Source: an uncultured Candidatus Neoarthromitus sp.
Lineage (GTDB): Bacteria; Bacillota; Clostridia; Clostridiales; Clostridiaceae
NCBI GenBank assembly: GCA_937890765.1
Contig: CALADQ010000026.1
Coordinates: 170,279-234,278, forward strand
Length of the DNA stretch: 64,000 bases
Direction of reading: 5' to 3'
Under the pieces are notes generated by a model. It saw only the letters and a list, made by a program, of their open reading frames with translations, did no database searches and was not told the origin of the DNA. The translations under genes were made by a program, and so were the position numbers. How positions within the stretch are numbered: the first letter of the stretch is position 1; the number at the start of each line of letters is the position of its first letter. Positions 46,441 through 54,750 of this stretch are shown piece by piece.

Positions 46441-46509
46441 AATAAACAATCCTCCAAAATCAATTTATAATTTATGCCATTCTGCAAAACGCAAAATGGC
46501 ACAACAAAA

Positions 46510-47040
46510 CTAGTTAAAACAAAATTGTTCTTTCACGAAATCCAAATTTTCAGAATCGTGAACTGCTTTCGAAACCTTAACAATATTTTTTAAACATTCA
46601 TTCAATCCTACTCCTCCCTTTTTAGGAGTTTCAACAATTAAAATTTTATCTTTATACTCGTTAATCACATCAATATTCTCTTTTGACATTGCCGCTATTG
46701 ACTTAACTTTTGTTTTTGTATTTATATCATAACAAATCCTTGCACACATTTGGGAATAATCTTTAAAATCAAAAGCAGGACCACAAATAACCAAATCCGG
46801 ATTTAATTTGTCAACTTTTTCACAAATTTTTCTGCTAATTTCATCTGGATTTTCTAAGTAAGTTCCATTTCCACAATAAATACAAGCAACAATCTTTCCA
46901 TCTATCTCTTTTAAAAGTGGAGACAAAATTATTGACGGCCCCAATAAATCTTTACTTCCACTTAAAGGAACCATCTTATCATCTTTAGTTCCAAATCCCG
47001 ATTGTATTTGATCAAAAAACATAATTATCTTCATAAGCAT
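46510..47040 (-). CDS. GrdB-like protein (N-terminal part of glycine/sarcosine/betaine reductase B family)
   Basis: About 176 residues. KIIMFFDQIQSGFGTKDDK, LLGPSIILSPLL, IVACIYCGNGTYLENPDEI and LVICGPAFDFKDYSQMCARICYDI follow the N-terminal domain of GrdB and GrdB-like oxidoreductases. GrdB proper is about 430 residues with a selenocysteine active site in its second half. Here the frame ends with TAG, not UGA, and the next gene follows, so no selenocysteine part exists. It starts 14 nt after the EIIC gene, inside the PTS/AGA operon. Its role, perhaps binding an amine or glycosylamine product, is unknown. Confidence 0.75.
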   Translation of the reverse strand: MLMKIIMFFDQIQSGFGTKDDKMVPLSGSKDLLGPSIILSPLLKEIDGKIVACIYCGNGTYLENPDEISRKICEKVDKLNPDLVICGPAFDFKDYSQMCARICYDINTKTKVKSIAAMSKENIDVINEYKDKILIVETPKKGGVGLNECLKNIVKVSKAVHDSENLDFVKEQFCFN

Positions 47041-47054
47041 AAATTCTCCCAACT

Positions 47055-48407
47055 TTAAAAATCATCAAAAGATAAATCTTCAAGTGAAATATCATCATCA
47101 TCTTTTTTGCTAACAGTCAACTCTTCTTTAATAAATTGTTTATCCATAATTTTTATAAATGGCATGTAAATAAACACACCTGCTATCAAAAGGAATAATT
47201 GTAAAACAGAACCTTGCCAACCTGTAGATAAAAATCCCGAAACAAATATAGGCGTAGTCCAAGTTATAGGAACACCACTTGGATAAGGAACAAGTCCAAT
47301 CTTCATAATGAAATAAGACATAAAAATATTAAACAAAGGAACGCAAACAAATGGTATAAGTATGATTGGATTTAAAACAATTGGCAAACCAAACACAATT
47401 GGTTCATTTATTCCAAAAATTCCTGGAATAACAGACAACTTTCCTAACTTCTTAATACGATTTGACCTACAGAACAAAAGCATCGCAATTAAAAGCGAAA
47501 GCGTAGAACCAGCTCCTCCAAATGTAGCAAACAAATCTTGAAACTGCTGAGAAATTATATTAGGAAGAGGTGCTCCTGTTTTAAATGCCTCAAGGTTTTG
47601 TGCCGCAAGCGTTTGAAGTATAGGATTGTAAACAGCTCCAACAACAGAACCTCCATTAACTCCAACAAACCAAAACGCATGAAGAAATAAATAAGCAATC
47701 GCCATAGCCCAAACTGTATTTCCTAAACTTAGCAAAGGAACTTGGAGCAATTCAAAAACAAATTTAAACGCATTTCCATATGGCGTAAAAGAAAACAAAA
47801 TATTCACAACAAAGAAAACTAAAATAACTAAACCTGCTGGGAGTAATGCTGCAAAACTTTGCACAACAGTTGGAGGAACACCATCAGGCATTTTTATTAT
47901 CCAACCTTTCCTATCTGCAAAGGCATATATATGCACAGCTAAAAAAGCAACTATCATTCCCACGAATATACCACTTGAACCAACCCATTTCAACGGTATA
48001 CCTGAAACTTCCATCGCTTGACCTGAAATTAATAAATCCGCTTTTACTGGAACTTTATATGGCATTAATAAAAACCAAGAAACCATACTAATAGCAGCAC
48101 CAAATATTTTATTAATCTTCATATGCCCCGCGAACGAATAACCAATAGACATAACTATGACTATTGCCATTATATCAAACGTCGCCTCAGTAGGCCTCAC
48201 CATAAAACTTACCCAATTTTCGCCAAATATTCCACTCCAAAATTTTGTCCAACCTGGTATAGGAAAGTTTGCTATTAGAAGGAAAAACGAACCTGCTATA
48301 AGCAAAGGCATAGAAACTAAAAAACCATCTCTAATTGATAACAAATATTTATTTCTTCCAATTTTTTCAGCTAAAGACATAAAAAATGCTTCGAATTTTT
48401 TCATCAT
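47055..48407 (-). CDS. PTS EIIC component, lactose/cellobiose family (AGA operon)
   Basis: 450 residues. The start FEAFFMSLAEKIGRNKYLLSIRDGFLVSMPLLIAGS and the substrate motif GINEPIVFGLPIVLNPIILIPF define the LacE/CelB family. The C-terminal tail is very acidic (KKDDDDISLEDLSFDDF). The genes around it (MupG-like hydrolase, glycosylasparaginase, M20 peptidase) suggest an amino-sugar-containing substrate such as GlcNAc-Asn, a small glycopeptide or a disaccharide. It lies 29 nt after its EIIB. No EIIA in the operon. Confidence 0.9.
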   Translation of the reverse strand: MMKKFEAFFMSLAEKIGRNKYLLSIRDGFLVSMPLLIAGSFFLLIANFPIPGWTKFWSGIFGENWVSFMVRPTEATFDIMAIVIVMSIGYSFAGHMKINKIFGAAISMVSWFLLMPYKVPVKADLLISGQAMEVSGIPLKWVGSSGIFVGMIVAFLAVHIYAFADRKGWIIKMPDGVPPTVVQSFAALLPAGLVILVFFVVNILFSFTPYGNAFKFVFELLQVPLLSLGNTVWAMAIAYLFLHAFWFVGVNGGSVVGAVYNPILQTLAAQNLEAFKTGAPLPNIISQQFQDLFATFGGAGSTLSLLIAMLLFCRSNRIKKLGKLSVIPGIFGINEPIVFGLPIVLNPIILIPFVCVPLFNIFMSYFIMKIGLVPYPSGVPITWTTPIFVSGFLSTGWQGSVLQLFLLIAGVFIYMPFIKIMDKQFIKEELTVSKKDDDDISLEDLSFDDF

Positions 48408-48436
48408 AATTTAACAACTCCTCCACACTTTTAAAA

Positions 48437-48763
48437 TCATTTTTTCATATTTTGCTTTATAAGTTTAACAGCCATCTTTAAAACTCGTTCTCCATCCATG
48501 GATCCATAATCATTTGAATCTATAACTTCAATAGGAATATTTTTTCCTTTAAGATCTTGCACTATTTTGTCAAACCTATATCTAACTTGAGGCCCTAATA
48601 AAATTACATCTGGATTTTCTTCATCAACTATTTCATTAACTTTATTGTCTGGAAAAGCTTTAACCTCAACAGGAATATTAAATTTATCAGCTGTTTTTTG
48701 CATAGAATTTGCTAATATACTTGTTGACATTCCTCCACTACAAAATAAATAAATTTTTTTCAT
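48437..48763 (-). CDS. PTS EIIB component, lactose/cellobiose family (AGA operon)
   Basis: 108 residues; Cys8 in LFCSGGMSTSILAN is the phosphocysteine. VILLGPQVRYRFDKIVQDL and YGSMDGERVLKMAVKLI match its paralogue at 43950. It lies 6 nt after the MupG-like gene and passes phosphate to the sugar bound to the EIIC encoded next. Confidence 0.93.
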   Translation of the reverse strand: MKKIYLFCSGGMSTSILANSMQKTADKFNIPVEVKAFPDNKVNEIVDEENPDVILLGPQVRYRFDKIVQDLKGKNIPIEVIDSNDYGSMDGERVLKMAVKLIKQNMKK

Positions 48764-48769
48764 AATAAT

Positions 48770-49864
48770 CTACCTCCTTAAAAATTTAATTGGTCTCCAA
48801 GGTTTTATATAATCTAACAAAATGTGTTCATACGATGGTATGTGTCCTATAACATTTCTACGCCCATCATTTTCAATATCTTTTAAAATAATTTGCATTT
48901 CACATTTATACTTAGAGTAATCGTTATTTAATATAACAACATCTCCTCGTTTCAAATTTCTTGCATTAAAAACTGGCATGTCAACATCTTTAAACACAAC
49001 CCTAGGTTGAGAAGAGCGCGCAAAATATTCACTCAAGTCTCCTCTCACAACATGCATATCACCAAAATATAAAATTTCTTTCTCCACTTCAGTTAATTCT
49101 TTTTCAAGTTCAATATCAAAAGTCAGTATCCTTGAATCAATTTTTGAACATTCTAAAAGTTCATCATCATGAGCAAAAGCATTACCAATGATAACGTCAT
49201 CAATCATTCTCGTAGCAAACAAATGTCTAACTTGCAAAGAGATAGGTAATCCTCTATGCATTTCTAAAGTTGGTAATCCTTCATAAACTGGCCAAGGCCC
49301 AAAAGAATTTTTATTATTGCTCGATACAAATGCTGCCGTTCTAAGAGAATATTTTTTCATTTGTTCATTGCAATTATTGAAATGCTCCAAACTTATTCCC
49401 GTATATTTTTGTGGGTAAAAATTATGGCAAGTGATTAAATTTTGTTTGTTTGGATAATATGACATAACTTGATCCAAATATTTACTTCCCATACTCGCAT
49501 TCAATTCTATTTTTAAATTTTCTTTGTTGTAAGTCATCAAACTTTCTTTCTTTCCATCAAAGCATTCGTCAATTCTTATTCCATCAACTGACATTTCTTT
49601 GAATAACTCTAAACTATCGTACCTTAAGCCCAAAGTTTCAAATACCTGTGGATTAATATCGCAAATTATTTCCATGCCAAATTCATGACCTAAATTACAA
49701 ACTTCTCTAAACTCGTCAATCAATTGTTCTCTGCTATTGTTTTTCACACTAATCAAACAAGTAAATATTCTTTTGAATCCCAACTTCCCAGCTTTTTCAA
49801 TGTAAGCAAGAGTTTCTTCCTTACTACAATGTTCTGGATAAACTGATATTCCAAGTTTAAACAA
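48770..49864 (-). CDS. MupG family (GH170, formerly DUF871) phosphoglycosidase
   Basis: About 364 residues. KLGISVYPEHCSKEETLAYIEKAGKLGFKRIFTCL at the start, DGIRIDECFDG near 95, HNFYPQKYTGIS near 150 and the small C-terminal barrel (DVVILNNDYSKYKCEMQIILKD) are the MupG/DUF871 layout. Characterised MupG splits MurNAc-6-phosphate-GlcNAc in the cytosol; the acidic residues of the barrel (such as the DE pair in RIDE) are the likely catalysts. TTG at 49864 fits SD GGGG with 8 nt. It is first in the operon with EIIB, EIIC, GrdB-like, AGA and M20 genes, so its substrate may be a different 6-phospho amino sugar. The 164-bp upstream gap holds a TATAAT near 49900, with a poor -35. Confidence 0.87.
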   Translation of the reverse strand: MFKLGISVYPEHCSKEETLAYIEKAGKLGFKRIFTCLISVKNNSREQLIDEFREVCNLGHEFGMEIICDINPQVFETLGLRYDSLELFKEMSVDGIRIDECFDGKKESLMTYNKENLKIELNASMGSKYLDQVMSYYPNKQNLITCHNFYPQKYTGISLEHFNNCNEQMKKYSLRTAAFVSSNNKNSFGPWPVYEGLPTLEMHRGLPISLQVRHLFATRMIDDVIIGNAFAHDDELLECSKIDSRILTFDIELEKELTEVEKEILYFGDMHVVRGDLSEYFARSSQPRVVFKDVDMPVFNARNLKRGDVVILNNDYSKYKCEMQIILKDIENDGRRNVIGHIPSYEHILLDYIKPWRPIKFLRR

Positions 49865-49980
49865 TAAAACCACCCCTTGATATTGTTTTCTATAAAAAAA
49901 TTATATCTTAAAGACGAAAATAAATCTATCTAGAACAATAAACTAATTAGAAATATTTTTGAAAATTTATACAAAAATAG

Positions 49981-50008
49981 AAAGGATTTTAATTACTAAA
50001 AATCCTTT
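49981..50008 (-). terminator. terminator of the gfr-type operon
   Basis: AAAGGATTTT / AAAATCCTTT stem with an 8-nt loop and a T-rich tail, 29 nt after the stop of the last deglycase gene. Confidence 0.85.
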
Positions 50009-50037
50009 CCTATAATGAAGACAAAACAATTTTAATT

Positions 50038-51048
50038 TTAATATTCAAACTGACGATAATATCTTCTAATATCTAATGAATGTCCTGTATTATCTTCAAA
50101 ATGAAAAGCCAATCTATCAACTAAAAGTGTAGACGCAATTGTTGGAGCTAATATCCATCTAAACTTATCATCAATTCCATCTAACTCATAATCTTTAGTA
50201 TCTATAACAGTAAACTTATCAGTGTAATTTTTAACAAATCTTTCTACTCTATCATCTATCTCTCTGCACTTTCCTTCGCCTTTAACTAAAAACACACAAG
50301 TGTCTTTATCAACTAATTCTAGAGTTCCATGGAAAAATTCAGCAGAGGTAACAGATTTTGTTCTTATCCATTGCATCTCTTCAAGCAAACACATTGAAAA
50401 CAAATATGTCTCTCCCCAAGTTTCTCCTCCACCAATCCAAATCATGTATGGTTCCTTGTAGTATTTATTAGCTATATCTTTTGCAACTGGCTCGAATTTA
50501 GCTTTGGCCTTTATTAAATTTTCAGGTAACTTTTCAAGTTGATCTCCAAATTCTTTGTAATTATTAAACTCACCCTTATTATCTAAGATTTTGAAGAACA
50601 ACCAATACAACAACATATATTCATATTCGACACCATTTTCATGTTGCATAGGTATTAAATAATCACTATTAATAGCTAACGGCGATTTTGAATTTTTGGT
50701 AAGACACACAACTCTTATCCCTTTCTCCTTACACCATTTTGCAATTTCAACAGTCTCTTTAGTATCCCCTGATTTTGACATAGTTATTACAACAGAATCT
50801 TTTGATAGAGCTTTATGACCTCTTAACAAAAGTTCAGCTGCTTGCTCAACAAACACAGGAACCTCAGTGGTTTGCTTAGAAATTTCATGTATGGCCATCA
50901 TAGGAGCCAAACTTCCACCAACAGCTGTGAAAAATAAATTTTTAAAACCATTTTCACATAATTCATTTGCTACATCTTCTGCTTCACCTCTAGCACTACA
51001 AATAAGTTTCATACTTGTTCTGTATTCTTGTTCATTAAATTTTAACAT
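50038..51048 (-). CDS. gfrF: SIS-domain deglycase, GfrF/FrlB-like
   Basis: 336 residues with two SIS domains: FTAVGGSLAPMMAIHEI near 41-57 with VITMSKSGDTKETVEIAKW, and IGGGETWGETYLFSMCLLEEMQWIRTKSVTSAEFFHGTLELVD near 205-245. The latter block matches FrlB/GfrF, which cleave Amadori 6-phosphates (fructoselysine- or glucoselysine-6-phosphate) to glucose-6-phosphate and lysine. It is last in IIB-IIC-IID-SIS-SIS, the order of the gfr operon. Which amine is used cannot be told from the sequence. Confidence 0.83.
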   Translation of the reverse strand: MLKFNEQEYRTSMKLICSARGEAEDVANELCENGFKNLFFTAVGGSLAPMMAIHEISKQTTEVPVFVEQAAELLLRGHKALSKDSVVITMSKSGDTKETVEIAKWCKEKGIRVVCLTKNSKSPLAINSDYLIPMQHENGVEYEYMLLYWLFFKILDNKGEFNNYKEFGDQLEKLPENLIKAKAKFEPVAKDIANKYYKEPYMIWIGGGETWGETYLFSMCLLEEMQWIRTKSVTSAEFFHGTLELVDKDTCVFLVKGEGKCREIDDRVERFVKNYTDKFTVIDTKDYELDGIDDKFRWILAPTIASTLLVDRLAFHFEDNTGHSLDIRRYYRQFEY

Positions 51049-51064
51049 TAAAAATTACCTCCAT

Positions 51065-52135
51065 CTAAAGTTTACTTTTCAATTTTTCATCAAAATCTTC
51101 AAATATTTTTTTGTTCAAATTATTTCCTAAATCTTCAGCTAAACAATAAGAAATAATTTGAATAGGTATAATCAATAAAATTGGAATCAAAAACTCATTG
51201 CATTCAATATTCAAATACAAATCTCGTGAATGCACTGCATTACTTTTGTAACTTATATTAAAAACATTTCCTGCATAAGGCATAATGTAATTTTTTAAAA
51301 GCTCTTGCCTTTCTTGCAATTTGGAATTGCCTTCAAGAAAAATTATGGTGTCATTTTTGGTAAGAGACAAATAAGGACCATGCATATATTCTTCAAGCTC
51401 ATGTCCATTCATTGGAAGCCTAATAGTTTCAGTAAATTTAGTTTCACATTCTTTAACCACACCATAAACAGGGCCATGACCTATTGCAACAAACTTTTTC
51501 GATTTCATAAATTCTTCTTTGTTAATTTGATACCATTTCAAACTTTTATCAATAGTTTCACTAATCTTATTTAAACAATTTTCAATTTCAAAAATCCTAC
51601 TCTCATATTCGCTTTCACCTATTAATTTATTTTCAAAAGCAAACTCAAGTCCCATTAACATAAGAGTTAATACAGTTGCACTAAATCCTTTAGTAACATA
51701 TCCAACCTTCTCTATTCCACAACCTATATCTACAACAACATCATTAAACATACAAACTGGACTATTCAAATCACTTGTCAATGTTACAACATCCAACTCA
51801 TAACGCTTAGCTTTTTTCAAAGCTTCAATTGTTGAATAACTTCTTCCACCTTGAGTAACAGCCAAATAAAGTACATCTTTTTCAATATTGTTTTCATAAA
51901 TCAAAAATTCAGAAGGCATTTTTATTTCCACATTAATCTTTAAAATATCTTGTAAATAATATTTAGCACAATAAACCGCATTAGCAGAAGAACCAGTTGA
52001 CAAAACCACAATTCTTCTATAACGTTTTCCTTTTGAAAAATTTATAAAATTTCTTAAATTGTTTTTACGTTCAATCAAAACATAACCATTAGTTTCATGT
52101 TCTTGATTTATATAAGTCATCATTGTTTCTTCCAT
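51065..52135 (-). CDS. gfrE: SIS-domain deglycase, GfrE-like
   Basis: 356 residues with two SIS domains resembling the GlmS isomerase half: VVLSTGSSANAVYCAKYYLQ near 45-63, LYLAVTQGGRSYSTIEALKKA near 110-130 and the second-domain segment ETIRLPMNGHELEEYMHGPYLSLTKND near 243. GlmS lacks the glutaminase domain here, so it is not GlmS. In the gfr system GfrE is the fructoselysine-6-phosphate deglycase. It lies between the IID gene (12-nt gap) and gfrF (16-nt gap). Confidence 0.8.
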   Translation of the reverse strand: MEETMMTYINQEHETNGYVLIERKNNLRNFINFSKGKRYRRIVVLSTGSSANAVYCAKYYLQDILKINVEIKMPSEFLIYENNIEKDVLYLAVTQGGRSYSTIEALKKAKRYELDVVTLTSDLNSPVCMFNDVVVDIGCGIEKVGYVTKGFSATVLTLMLMGLEFAFENKLIGESEYESRIFEIENCLNKISETIDKSLKWYQINKEEFMKSKKFVAIGHGPVYGVVKECETKFTETIRLPMNGHELEEYMHGPYLSLTKNDTIIFLEGNSKLQERQELLKNYIMPYAGNVFNISYKSNAVHSRDLYLNIECNEFLIPILLIIPIQIISYCLAEDLGNNLNKKIFEDFDEKLKSKL

Positions 52136-52147
52136 TACAAAACCCCT

Positions 52148-52993
52148 TTAAGCTAAAATTCCAAAGAACGCACCTATAATACCTATCGCGGCAATTATCA
52201 AAAGTATGGTTGTTACTTTTATCTTTCTACCTAACAAATAATATACAAATCCAGTAAACAATAAAGACAACATTCCAGGTATTATACCATTTATTATGTC
52301 CGCAATAGCAACAGCACTTTCTCCACTTCCTAGTGTTAAAGGTATATTTACGACAACCATTTCAGCAGTCATTCCTCCAATTACCATAAGACCTAAAATG
52401 GCTGCTCCATAAGTTAATGATTCCATAAGTCCTGATTTCTGTACTCTATCTAAAAGCCCAACACCTACTTTGTATCCACCCATCATCAATAGGTAACGAG
52501 CAATTAAATGCGGTACATTAAACACTAACAAAAACAATATAGGTCCCAACAAATTTCCCTTAAGTGCTAAAGATGTTCCTATTCCTGTTGCTATTACTCT
52601 AAGAGTTCCCCAAAAAAATGAATCTCCTATACCTGCAATCGGACCCATCAAACCAACTTTAACATTATTTATAGAAGAAGTATCAAAATTTTGTGATTTA
52701 GCATTATTTTCTTCCATAGCTGTTGATATTCCTAAAATAAGCGTTGATATATGTGGCGTTGTATTAAAAAATTCTAAATGTCTCTTAAGAGCTTCTGCTT
52801 TTTCAAAATCTGTCTTATATAACTTTTTGATTATAGGAATCATTGAATAAGCGTATGCCATATTCGCTTGCCTTTCATAATTCCAAGACCATTCCATAGT
52901 AAAAGATCTCCAAAAAACTTTCATCAAATCTTTTTTGGTGATTTGTTCAACGGAAACACTTTTGTCTTCTTTAGAAACATTATTAGAAATCAT
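52148..52993 (-). CDS. gfrD: PTS EIID component, mannose family (GfrD-like)
   Basis: About 281 residues. VEQITKKDLMKVFWRSFTMEWSWNYERQANMAYAYSMIP, LEFFNTTPHISTLILGISTAMEE and GLMGPIAGIGDSFFWGTLRVIA are EIID-man signatures. ATG at 52993 has GGAGG 8 nt upstream, inside the IIC gene, so the two overlap by 11 nt, the same arrangement as in the aga operon. Confidence 0.92.
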   Translation of the reverse strand: MISNNVSKEDKSVSVEQITKKDLMKVFWRSFTMEWSWNYERQANMAYAYSMIPIIKKLYKTDFEKAEALKRHLEFFNTTPHISTLILGISTAMEENNAKSQNFDTSSINNVKVGLMGPIAGIGDSFFWGTLRVIATGIGTSLALKGNLLGPILFLLVFNVPHLIARYLLMMGGYKVGVGLLDRVQKSGLMESLTYGAAILGLMVIGGMTAEMVVVNIPLTLGSGESAVAIADIINGIIPGMLSLLFTGFVYYLLGRKIKVTTILLIIAAIGIIGAFFGILA

Positions 52994-53753
52994 CATCATC
53001 ACCTCCACTTTGAACAACAACTTTATTTTTGTTATCTAACTCTACCAAAATAATAGCAAGTATAGTTCCAAAAATAGCAATTCCTGTTATAGGTATCTTT
53101 AAATAAACTGAAAGTGCAAAACCTAAAAAATAAAATACAGCTACCCTCTTATTAATTATCATTTTAACTAAAAGCGCAAATCCCAAAGCAGGTAACATTC
53201 CTGTTGCAATAGATAATCCATTTTGTATAAATTCTGGTATAACTTGTAATACTTTTTCTATAGCAGAAGATCCAAATAAATAAGAAAAAAATACTATTAA
53301 TCCAATCGGTAAGTTCACTGACAAAAATCCACCTAACAAATGCATGCGTTCCACACCTTTTAAATCTGCTTTTTCAGCGTATTTATCAGCTTTGTGTACA
53401 AACATCGGAAGTATAAATACCATGCAAGCATTTTTTATAACTAACGCTAATGCAGCTATTGGAACTCCCAATGCAAGAGCAACTTCTGGCCCTTGACCTG
53501 TTATAATTGCGAAAGCTGTACCTAATATGCCACCTGATATTATTTCAGGAGGAAGTGCTGCACCTATAGAAAATGCTCCAATAAAAGCAAGCTCCAAAGT
53601 TGCACCTAAAATTATTCCTGATTTTATATCGCCCAAAACTATCCCAGTTAATACACCTACGACTATGGGTCTTGATAAAAGCGATGTACCTAATAAGTAT
53701 TCAGCATTTGCAAGCATAGCAACACACCCAAGCAAAAAAGCTTGAACAAACAT
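52983..53753 (-). CDS. gfrC: PTS EIIC component, mannose family (GfrC-like)
   Basis: 256 residues: FVQAFLLGCVAMLANAEYLLGTSLLSRPIVVGVLTGIVLGDIKSGIILGATLEL, then GAALPPEIISGGILGTAFAIITG, the EIIC-man core. It ends with the acidic tail GGDDDDF, whose codons provide the start region of the IID gene. Membrane sugar path of the gfr-type PTS. Confidence 0.92.
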   Translation of the reverse strand: MFVQAFLLGCVAMLANAEYLLGTSLLSRPIVVGVLTGIVLGDIKSGIILGATLELAFIGAFSIGAALPPEIISGGILGTAFAIITGQGPEVALALGVPIAALALVIKNACMVFILPMFVHKADKYAEKADLKGVERMHLLGGFLSVNLPIGLIVFFSYLFGSSAIEKVLQVIPEFIQNGLSIATGMLPALGFALLVKMIINKRVAVFYFLGFALSVYLKIPITGIAIFGTILAIILVELDNKNKVVVQSGGDDDDF

Positions 53754-53784
53754 AATTAAACACCTCTTCTTAAATTTAATAAAA

Positions 53785-54261
53785 TTAATTTAACAAATCT
53801 TTAGCCATTAAACTCACATCGCTCGGTATTTGTTTTATTTCAACTATTACCCCAGAATCTATTAAATTTTTTAATATTATCTCTTCATCTTGAGTTACGT
53901 TTATAGCTTGAGAAATATTTCTAGTACCTTCTCTAACTAAAGTTCCTCCAAGATTTAGTTCTTTAAATTTACCTCCAGTGCCTTTAATTAATTTTTCAGC
54001 ATCACCAATTGATTCTACAATAACAAAAAGCCTATACTTATCTGTAACCCCACTATTTAAAGCCTCAATTGAATCATTGATATTTTTCATAACAACTTTT
54101 ACACCCTGAGGCTTAGCTAATTTTATTGTAGTTTTTCTTAATTCATCATTAATCAAATTATCATTTGAAATTAAAATACAATCGACTCCTAAAAATTGAG
54201 TCCATGAGAACGCGACTTGACCATGCAACAATCTGTGATCAACTCTTAATAATTTTATCAT
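53785..54261 (-). CDS. gfrB: PTS EIIB component, mannose family (GfrB-like)
   Basis: 158 residues. LLRVDHRLLHGQVAFSWTQFLGVDCI contains the phosphorylated His near residue 12; KELNLGGTLVREGTRNISQAINVTQDEE is typical. ATG at 54261 follows AGGTG by 6 nt. First gene of IIB-IIC-IID-GfrE-GfrF. The EIIA (GfrA) and the RpoN activator (GfrR) of the described gfr operons are absent here. Confidence 0.92.
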   Translation of the reverse strand: MIKLLRVDHRLLHGQVAFSWTQFLGVDCILISNDNLINDELRKTTIKLAKPQGVKVVMKNINDSIEALNSGVTDKYRLFVIVESIGDAEKLIKGTGGKFKELNLGGTLVREGTRNISQAINVTQDEEIILKNLIDSGVIVEIKQIPSDVSLMAKDLLN

Positions 54262-54308
54262 CAAAATCACCTACAATTTAACATAAATAAGATTGAATTA
54301 AATAAACG

Positions 54309-54414
54309 AATACGTTTTCACATATACCAATAATAATATACAATAAATTGAATCTCCATTTCTATAAAATTAATTTTGTTTAATAATAATTTTTCATATG
54401 ATAATACGTTTTAC
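54309..54414. promoter_or_regulatory. repeated AATACGTTTT elements upstream of the gfr-type operon
   Basis: AATACGTTTTCAC (54309-54321) and AATACGTTTTAC (54403-54414) are direct repeats about 90 bp apart. The first is part of an inverted repeat, AAACG-AATA-CGTTT (54304-54317). I could not fix a sigma-A promoter with confidence, and no sigma-54 -24/-12 element is visible. Confidence 0.45.
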
Positions 54415-54484
54415 TTTCTGTTAAACATCTAAAATCTCATTTAACATTGAAATCAATCGCAATATTAATTTTCAAAATAAAAAA

Positions 54485-54505
54485 AGCGTAGATGAACTCC
54501 ACGCT
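54485..54505 (-). terminator. terminator after the cutC unit
   Basis: AGCGTGGA / TCTACGCT (minus reading), one mismatch, followed by seven Ts. Confidence 0.75.
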
Positions 54506-54514
54506 AAAAACAAT

Positions 54515-54715
54515 TTATCTTTTAAACAAATTTTTGAATGCAATATAAAATTCTTTGTATTTTCGTTTTGTTTCTTTGCTCGTAACGTAAGTTTTGAATT
54601 TTTCAAAAAATTTACTCACTGCAAATTTATCATATCCGATTTTGTATACAACATTTCTCTTTGGTTTGCTGTTAATGTTCATGAACCTTTTCAATTCAGA
54701 TATTTTAAATTTCAT
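54515..54715 (-). CDS. small basic protein of unknown function
   Basis: 66 residues from ATG 54715, which has AGGAG 7 nt upstream. It is very rich in Lys/Arg and aromatic residues (SELKRFMNINSKPKRNVVYKIGYDKF, ETKRKYKEFYIAFKNLFKR), with no membrane segment. The frame extends to 54811 within cutC, but that part is unsupported. It follows cutC by 35 nt and is followed by a terminator. I recognise no family; the charge suggests nucleic-acid or membrane-surface binding, unproven. Confidence 0.55.
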   Translation of the reverse strand: MKFKISELKRFMNINSKPKRNVVYKIGYDKFAVSKFFEKFKTYVTSKETKRKYKEFYIAFKNLFKR

Positions 54716-54750
54716 AACAATACTCCTACTATAAATGCTCGTATGTAAAA

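Noticed and set aside
46510..46512. Possible selenocysteine read-through at the end of the GrdB-like gene
   Set aside because: The stop is TAG, and the sequence after it does not continue the GrdB reading frame before the next gene.
54271..54420. Sigma-54 promoter expected for a gfr operon
   Set aside because: No GG-N10-GC element of the -24/-12 type could be found on the minus strand.
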